Shown piece by piece: positions 59,898 through 64,000 of a stretch of 64,000 bases of DNA. Positions within the stretch are counted from its first letter, which is position 1; every line of letters starts with the position of its first letter. Both the position numbers and the translations under genes were made by a program. The DNA is taken from NCBI RefSeq assembly GCF_042676385.1, contig NZ_JBHTHA010000003.1, forward strand, positions 62,001 to 126,000, given 5' to 3'. This DNA comes from Paenibacillus_E sp042676385. Its GTDB lineage: Bacteria > Bacillota > Bacilli > Paenibacillales > NBRC-103111. Under the pieces are notes generated by a model. It did not search any database and had not been told where the DNA came from. It worked only from the letters and a program-made list of their open reading frames with translations.

Positions 59898-59912
59898 TTG
59901 TAAATGCTTTCA
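59898..59912. promoter_or_regulatory. Possible cre-like site before ABC system 3
   Basis: TTGTAAATGCTTTCA matches the CcpA consensus WTGnAAnCGnWnnCW with one mismatch in the core (TG for CG), 65 bases before the binding-protein gene. Catabolite repression of a sugar operon would be expected, but the site is not proven. Confidence 0.35.
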
Positions 59913-59976
59913 TGCGGTACTGTAAATATAGCCCCTCGGGCTTAAACAATAGAGCATCAACAGGGAGGATCATACG

Positions 59977-61455
59977 ATGAGTAAGATGAAGAAACGCCTG
60001 GTTACTACACTTGGGCTGACGCTTGCAGTTTCTATGACGCTTAGTGCGTGTGGAAATAAGGCAGCCAGCGATACGAAAGCGGCGGGAACGCCGAATAAAC
60101 CGGTAGAATTGATTTGGTACACGATCGGAACGCCGCAAAAAGACGTGGATCGCGTCATGGCCGAGGTTAGTAAATATACGGCAGAGAAAATCGGCGTAAC
60201 GGTGAAAATGAACATGACGGACTGGGGCGATTACGCGCAAAAGATGCAAGTGATGACCGCTTCCGGCACGCCGATGGACATTATGTTCACTTCATCGTGG
60301 GCATTTGATTACGTACAAAACGCTCGTAAAGGCGCTTTCAAGCCGATTGACGACCTTCTCCAAAAAAGCGGACAAGGCATCGTGAAAGAATTGGATCCTG
60401 CATTCTTAAACGGTTCCAAAGTGGACGGGCACAATTATGGCGTGCCTGCTAATAAAGAGCTTCCCGCACAAGACGTATGGCGCTTTAATAAAAATCTGGC
60501 GGACAAGTACAATTTGAACCTGGATAATGTGAAAACGCTTGAAAGCTTGGAGCCGCTGCTCAAAACGATCAAAGAAAAAGAACCGAACGTATACGGATTA
60601 GCGGTGGATAAAAACTATATGCCGTATGTGCCTTACGACTACATTATTGAGAAAATGCCGATGGCTGTGCGTGTAGACAACCCGGACTTTAAAGTTGTCA
60701 ATATTTTGGACACGCCGGAAATGAAGCAAGCGCTTCAAACGATGAACAAATATTACAAAGCGGGTTACATTCCGACAGAAGCATCGACGTTGACCTCGCT
60801 GAACGATGTACAAGTTACCGGCAAATGGTTCTCGGACAAAGCGACGAACCAGCCGTTCGCGGACAACCTGTGGTCGGCTAGCTACGGTTATCCGGTTGTA
60901 TCCAAACCAGCTAGTCCCGCTCTGATTTACAACTGGTCGGTTATGGGTTCCATGCAAGCGATCTCAGCGAATTCCAAGTACCCGGAAAAAGCGATGGAGT
61001 TCCTGAACTTGCTGAATACGGATCCGGTTCTGCGTAATATGGTGGATTCCGGTATCGAAGGCGTGCATTACAAAAAAATCGGCAACGACAAAATGGAAAA
61101 CTTGCCGGATTCCAAAAACTACGACATGCCGACGTTCTCGCTTGGCAACGTTCTGCTGACGTACAAAGACCAAAAAGATCCTGATAACAAATGGGAAGAG
61201 TTCAAGAAGTTTAACGATACCGGCAAACCGGCACCGCTCCTTGGCTTCAACTTCGACCCATCGAAAGTGACAAGCGAAATCGCCGCGGTGCAAAACGTAA
61301 AAGAAGAATTCTGGGCTACTTTGATGACGGGCACCGTCGATCCTGAAAAATTCATTCCTTTAGCTAATGAAAAATTCAAAGCTGCCGGATTGGATAAAAT
61401 CATCGCTGAAGCGCAAAGTCAAATCGATGCGTGGAAAGCAGCTAACAAGAAATAA
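59977..61455 (+). CDS. Extracellular carbohydrate-binding lipoprotein of ABC system 3
   Basis: This 492-residue family 1-type solute-binding protein has a lipoprotein signal with 'AVSMTLSAC' (Cys25). Typical blocks follow, such as 'MDIMFTSSWAFDYVQNARKG' and 'NSKYPEKAMEFLNLLNTDP'. AGGGAGG lies before the ATG. In this system the binding protein comes first, followed by an attenuator-like hairpin and the two permeases. It probably binds oligosaccharides from mannose-containing glycans, inferred only from the downstream GH125 gene. Confidence 0.92.
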   Translation: MSKMKKRLVTTLGLTLAVSMTLSACGNKAASDTKAAGTPNKPVELIWYTIGTPQKDVDRVMAEVSKYTAEKIGVTVKMNMTDWGDYAQKMQVMTASGTPMDIMFTSSWAFDYVQNARKGAFKPIDDLLQKSGQGIVKELDPAFLNGSKVDGHNYGVPANKELPAQDVWRFNKNLADKYNLNLDNVKTLESLEPLLKTIKEKEPNVYGLAVDKNYMPYVPYDYIIEKMPMAVRVDNPDFKVVNILDTPEMKQALQTMNKYYKAGYIPTEASTLTSLNDVQVTGKWFSDKATNQPFADNLWSASYGYPVVSKPASPALIYNWSVMGSMQAISANSKYPEKAMEFLNLLNTDPVLRNMVDSGIEGVHYKKIGNDKMENLPDSKNYDMPTFSLGNVLLTYKDQKDPDNKWEEFKKFNDTGKPAPLLGFNFDPSKVTSEIAAVQNVKEEFWATLMTGTVDPEKFIPLANEKFKAAGLDKIIAEAQSQIDAWKAANKK

Positions 61456-61467
61456 TGGATTTGGATT

Positions 61468-61499
61468 AGGCGAATGGCTGACATTCGCCTGATCTTTTT
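61468..61499 (+). terminator. Attenuator-like hairpin between binding protein 3 and the permeases
   Basis: AGGCGAATG (61468-61476) pairs with CATTCGCCT (61482-61490) over a 5-base loop, then GATCTTTTTC. The interrupted T-tail suggests partial termination, which would keep the binding protein in excess. Confidence 0.65.
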
Positions 61500-61523
61500 C
61501 ATCTAACGAGGAGAGGTGATTTT

Positions 61524-62462
61524 ATGACAAGAATAGGAGCATTTTTCAAGGATGTTAAACAAAGTAGAGTGCTGCTGCTGATGGCTTTGCCGGCAACGCT
61601 TTGGTTCCTGTTCTTCTCTTATTTGCCGATGGCCGGAATGGTGGTTGCATTCAAGCAATACCGCTATAGCCGGGACGGTTTTTGGGCGAGCATTGTAGAA
61701 AGCAAATGGGTAGGATTGCAAAATTTCAAATTTCTTTTCAGCACCAATGATGCGTATATCATTACGCGCAATACGCTGCTTTACAATATCGTATTTATCG
61801 TTGCAGGGTTAGTACTATCTGTTGCGTTAGCCATAGTGTTGTCCGAAATAGCCAACAAGAAGCTGGCCAAGGTGTACCAAACGGGCATGTTCCTGCCTTA
61901 CTTTTTATCCTGGGTCATCGTAGGCTACTTCGTCTTCAGTTTTCTCAGCTTCGATAAAGGGATGCTTAATCATATTCTCTCCTGGTTCGGCGTCGATCCG
62001 ATCCGTTGGTATAACGATAAAACCTACTGGCCGCTTATTATCATCGTTGTTTACCTATGGAAATCCGTTGGTTATAGCAGCGTCGTTTATTTGGCGGCGA
62101 TTATGGGGATTGATAAATCGCTCTATGAAGCTGCGATGATCGATGGCGCCAGCAAATGGCAGCAAATCAAGCACATCACGTTCCCGATGTTGAAACCGTT
62201 AATGACGATTCTGACCCTGTTGGCGATCGGACGTATTTTCTACGCTGACTTCGGGCTATTCTTGCAGGTGCCTAGAGATTCCGGAACGCTGTACTCGGTA
62301 ACGAATGTAATTGATACGTATGTTTACCGCGGGCTTAAATCCACAGGCGAGATCGGGATGAGCACGGCAGCGGGCCTGTATCAATCCGTGATCGGTTTTA
62401 TTCTGGTTATGACCTCGAACTATATCGTAAGAAAATTTGATAAAGATAATGCGCTGTTTTAA
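61524..62462 (+). CDS. Carbohydrate ABC transporter permease (LplB-type), system 3
   Basis: The 312-residue protein has six helices, the MalF-like domain and the EAA loop 'YEAAMIDGASKWQQI'. It resembles the system 1 permease ('ALGRIFYADFG'-like segment 'IGRIFYADFGLFLQV', and the 'VIDTYVYRGLKSTGEIGMST' region). GAGGAGAGG precedes the ATG. It pairs with the next gene to form the channel. Confidence 0.93.
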   Translation: MTRIGAFFKDVKQSRVLLLMALPATLWFLFFSYLPMAGMVVAFKQYRYSRDGFWASIVESKWVGLQNFKFLFSTNDAYIITRNTLLYNIVFIVAGLVLSVALAIVLSEIANKKLAKVYQTGMFLPYFLSWVIVGYFVFSFLSFDKGMLNHILSWFGVDPIRWYNDKTYWPLIIIVVYLWKSVGYSSVVYLAAIMGIDKSLYEAAMIDGASKWQQIKHITFPMLKPLMTILTLLAIGRIFYADFGLFLQVPRDSGTLYSVTNVIDTYVYRGLKSTGEIGMSTAAGLYQSVIGFILVMTSNYIVRKFDKDNALF

Positions 62463-62489
62463 ACACATTCACGGAAAGGAGGACATCAC

Positions 62490-63407
62490 ATGATTGCTAA
62501 ACCGATCAAAAACCGTGATTTTCATAGATTGCCGCCAGTATTGAATATCCTTTTTAACCTTGTTGCCGGAATATTCGCTTTCGCCTGTGTTTTTCCATTT
62601 CTGTTTGTAACGATCATTTCTTTTACAGATGAGAAAACATTAAGCGCGAACGGGTATCGAATATTTCCCGAGAAATGGAGTCTGGAAGCCTACAAATATC
62701 TTTTTAAAGCGGGGGATCAGCTTCTCCTCTCTTATGGGGTAACGATTTTGGTCACCGTGGTGGGCACGCTTGTAAGCTTAATTCTAACGGCTACGTTTGC
62801 CTATGCCATTTCACGCAAGAGCTTTAAATTCCGCAATTTTTTCGGTTTTTTTGCTTTCTTTACGATGCTGTTTAACGGTGGACTCGTACCGACCTATATT
62901 GTTGTTACACAATTGATGGGACTTAAAGACTCGCTGTGGGCTCTGATTTTGCCGCTGGCGGGAAATGCGTTTTACATGATGATTATGCGTACGTTTTTCA
63001 GCACATCCGTTCCTGACGCGATCATTGAATCGGGGAAAATTGACGGGGCCGGCGAATTCGGCATTTTCGTCAAACTGGTGCTGCCGCTCTCCCTTCCGGG
63101 GCTGGCGACCATTGGCTTATTTAGTACGCTCGGGTACTGGAACGACTGGTTTAATGCGCTGCTTTATATCGATACGCCAAATCTCGTTCCGCTGCAATCG
63201 ATGCTGATGCGGATTGAGAACAGCATGCAGTTCTTGCTTCAAAATACGAGCAATCCGTCCATTGGCGTGGGCTTACTGCAATCGCTTCCGCAAGATACGT
63301 CACGGATGGCCATGGTTGTCCTTGCAACGGGGCCGATTATTTTTGCATATCCGTTCTTCCAGCGCTACTTTATTCAAGGTTTGACCATCGGTGCAGTGAA
63401 AGAATAA
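62490..63407 (+). CDS. Carbohydrate ABC transporter permease (LplC/YtcP-type), system 3
   Basis: The 305-residue protein has six helices, the MalG-like domain, the EAA loop 'IESGKIDGAGEFGIF' and ends 'QGLTIGAVKE'. It starts 27 bases after the partner with AAAGGAGG upstream. The GH125 gene follows 32 bases later with no terminator, so all four genes appear cotranscribed. Confidence 0.93.
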   Translation: MIAKPIKNRDFHRLPPVLNILFNLVAGIFAFACVFPFLFVTIISFTDEKTLSANGYRIFPEKWSLEAYKYLFKAGDQLLLSYGVTILVTVVGTLVSLILTATFAYAISRKSFKFRNFFGFFAFFTMLFNGGLVPTYIVVTQLMGLKDSLWALILPLAGNAFYMMIMRTFFSTSVPDAIIESGKIDGAGEFGIFVKLVLPLSLPGLATIGLFSTLGYWNDWFNALLYIDTPNLVPLQSMLMRIENSMQFLLQNTSNPSIGVGLLQSLPQDTSRMAMVVLATGPIIFAYPFFQRYFIQGLTIGAVKE

Positions 63408-63439
63408 CTCATCACATTCTCTTTAATGGAGGACTTATC

Positions 63440-64000
63440 ATGGAACAATTCAGATTGCCGAAAATTCCGATGCCGAAGCTGGAACTGCCGAAGGCCATCC
63501 AGGAAGTGCTGGCGGAAGCGGAAGAGAAGCTGGTGCATCGTCCCAAGCTTTTGCAACTGTTTAAAAACTGCTTCCCCAACACGTTAGAGACGACAACCAA
63601 ATTGATGGAGGATGGAACTACGTTCGTCATCACCGGGGATATCCCCGCGTCATGGCTGCGCGACTCTGTCGAACAAGTGATTCATTACGTACCGTTTGCG
63701 AAGAACGATCCGGATCTGCAGCGTATTATAGGCGGGTTGATTAAGCGGCATATTCAATATATTCATATCGATCCGTATGCCAATGCGTTTAATGAATCGG
63801 CGAACGACTGGCATTGGAATAAAGCGGACGTGACGGACATGTCGCCATGGGTATGGGAGCGCAAATTCGAGCTCGATTCGCTATGCTTCTCGATGCGTCT
63901 AGCCTATGCGTACTGGAAGGAAACGGAGCTTACGGATATTTTCGATGCCGGATTTAAAGCTGCGATGTACAAGATTTACGAGCTGTTTAAAACGGAGCAG
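63440..64000 (+). CDS. GH125-family exo-alpha-1,6-mannosidase, 3' end outside window
   Basis: The frame starts at the ATG 63440 (GGAGG eight bases upstream) and stays open to the window end, giving the first 187 residues. The conserved block 'FVITGDIPASWLRDSVEQVI' and 'IHIDPYANAFNESANDWHW' mark family GH125 (formerly DUF1237), cytoplasmic metal-independent alpha-mannosidases of roughly 430 residues. They remove mannose from imported alpha-1,6-mannosides. The sequence lacks a signal peptide, in line with that. It follows the ABC system 3 permeases and gives the best clue to that system's substrate. Confidence 0.88.
   Translation, partial: MEQFRLPKIPMPKLELPKAIQEVLAEAEEKLVHRPKLLQLFKNCFPNTLETTTKLMEDGTTFVITGDIPASWLRDSVEQVIHYVPFAKNDPDLQRIIGGLIKRHIQYIHIDPYANAFNESANDWHWNKADVTDMSPWVWERKFELDSLCFSMRLAYAYWKETELTDIFDAGFKAAMYKIYELFKTEQ

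Overview
The window looks like chromosomal DNA of a Gram-positive, spore-forming member of the Paenibacillaceae, most likely Paenibacillus or a close relative. This is inferred from gene content and was not tested by a search. The supporting signs are strong GGAGG-type ribosome binding sites, three LplB/YtcP-type carbohydrate ABC transporters with lipoprotein binding proteins, YesM/YesN-like two-component pairs, very large multidomain secreted carbohydrate-active proteins, SinI/SinR homologues, a KinB-like kinase and a ydaO-type (c-di-AMP) riboswitch. No rRNA, tRNA, CRISPR array or complete insertion sequence was seen.

Layout. 1-5.7 kb: a 5'-truncated DUF4432 gene, a DeoR regulator, scars of two transposases (IS110-like, ISL3-like), an acetyltransferase and a leftward MFS/thioesterase/EamA group. 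A MocR-type regulator (5.9-7.3 kb) is divergent from that group. 7.6-18.4 kb: carbohydrate ABC system 1 with a membrane-bound AraC regulator and a giant secreted protein broken by a frameshift. 18.7-30.9 kb: ABC system 2, a 1965-residue secreted GH39-like protein, and a YesM/YesN pair. 31-34.2 kb: a c-di-AMP riboswitch before a small unknown gene, a phosphodiesterase-like gene, and a 114-bp tandem repeat array interrupted by a MITE-like insertion.

34.2-54 kb is the most interesting region. It holds what looks like a SinR-controlled exopolysaccharide locus. glmU, glmM and a ribozyme-less glmS form a complete UDP-GlcNAc supply. A GT2 polymerase-like protein, a membrane-anchored HEAT-repeat protein and a degenerate response regulator lie in one operon. 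The divergent operon encodes a UbiA-type polyprenyl-phosphate phosphoribosyltransferase, a small EmrE-like transporter, a DUF212/PAP2-like phosphatase and a GT-C membrane glycosyltransferase. Each divergent operon ends in a paralogous TIM-barrel + CBM9-like protein, and a pair of smaller TIM-barrel paralogues brackets the locus. sinI, sinR and a second sinR are embedded. Palindromes of the form GTTCnTTnTAAnGAAC, two of which contain the TATAAT box, occupy the divergent promoter region and recur before the first TIM-barrel gene. My reading (inference) is a GlcNAc-based matrix polymer decorated outside the cell with ribofuranose from a lipid carrier.

54-64 kb: a KinB-like kinase, a small CBO0543-like membrane protein, a third YesM/YesN pair, ABC system 3 and the start of a GH125 exo-mannosidase gene cut by the window edge.
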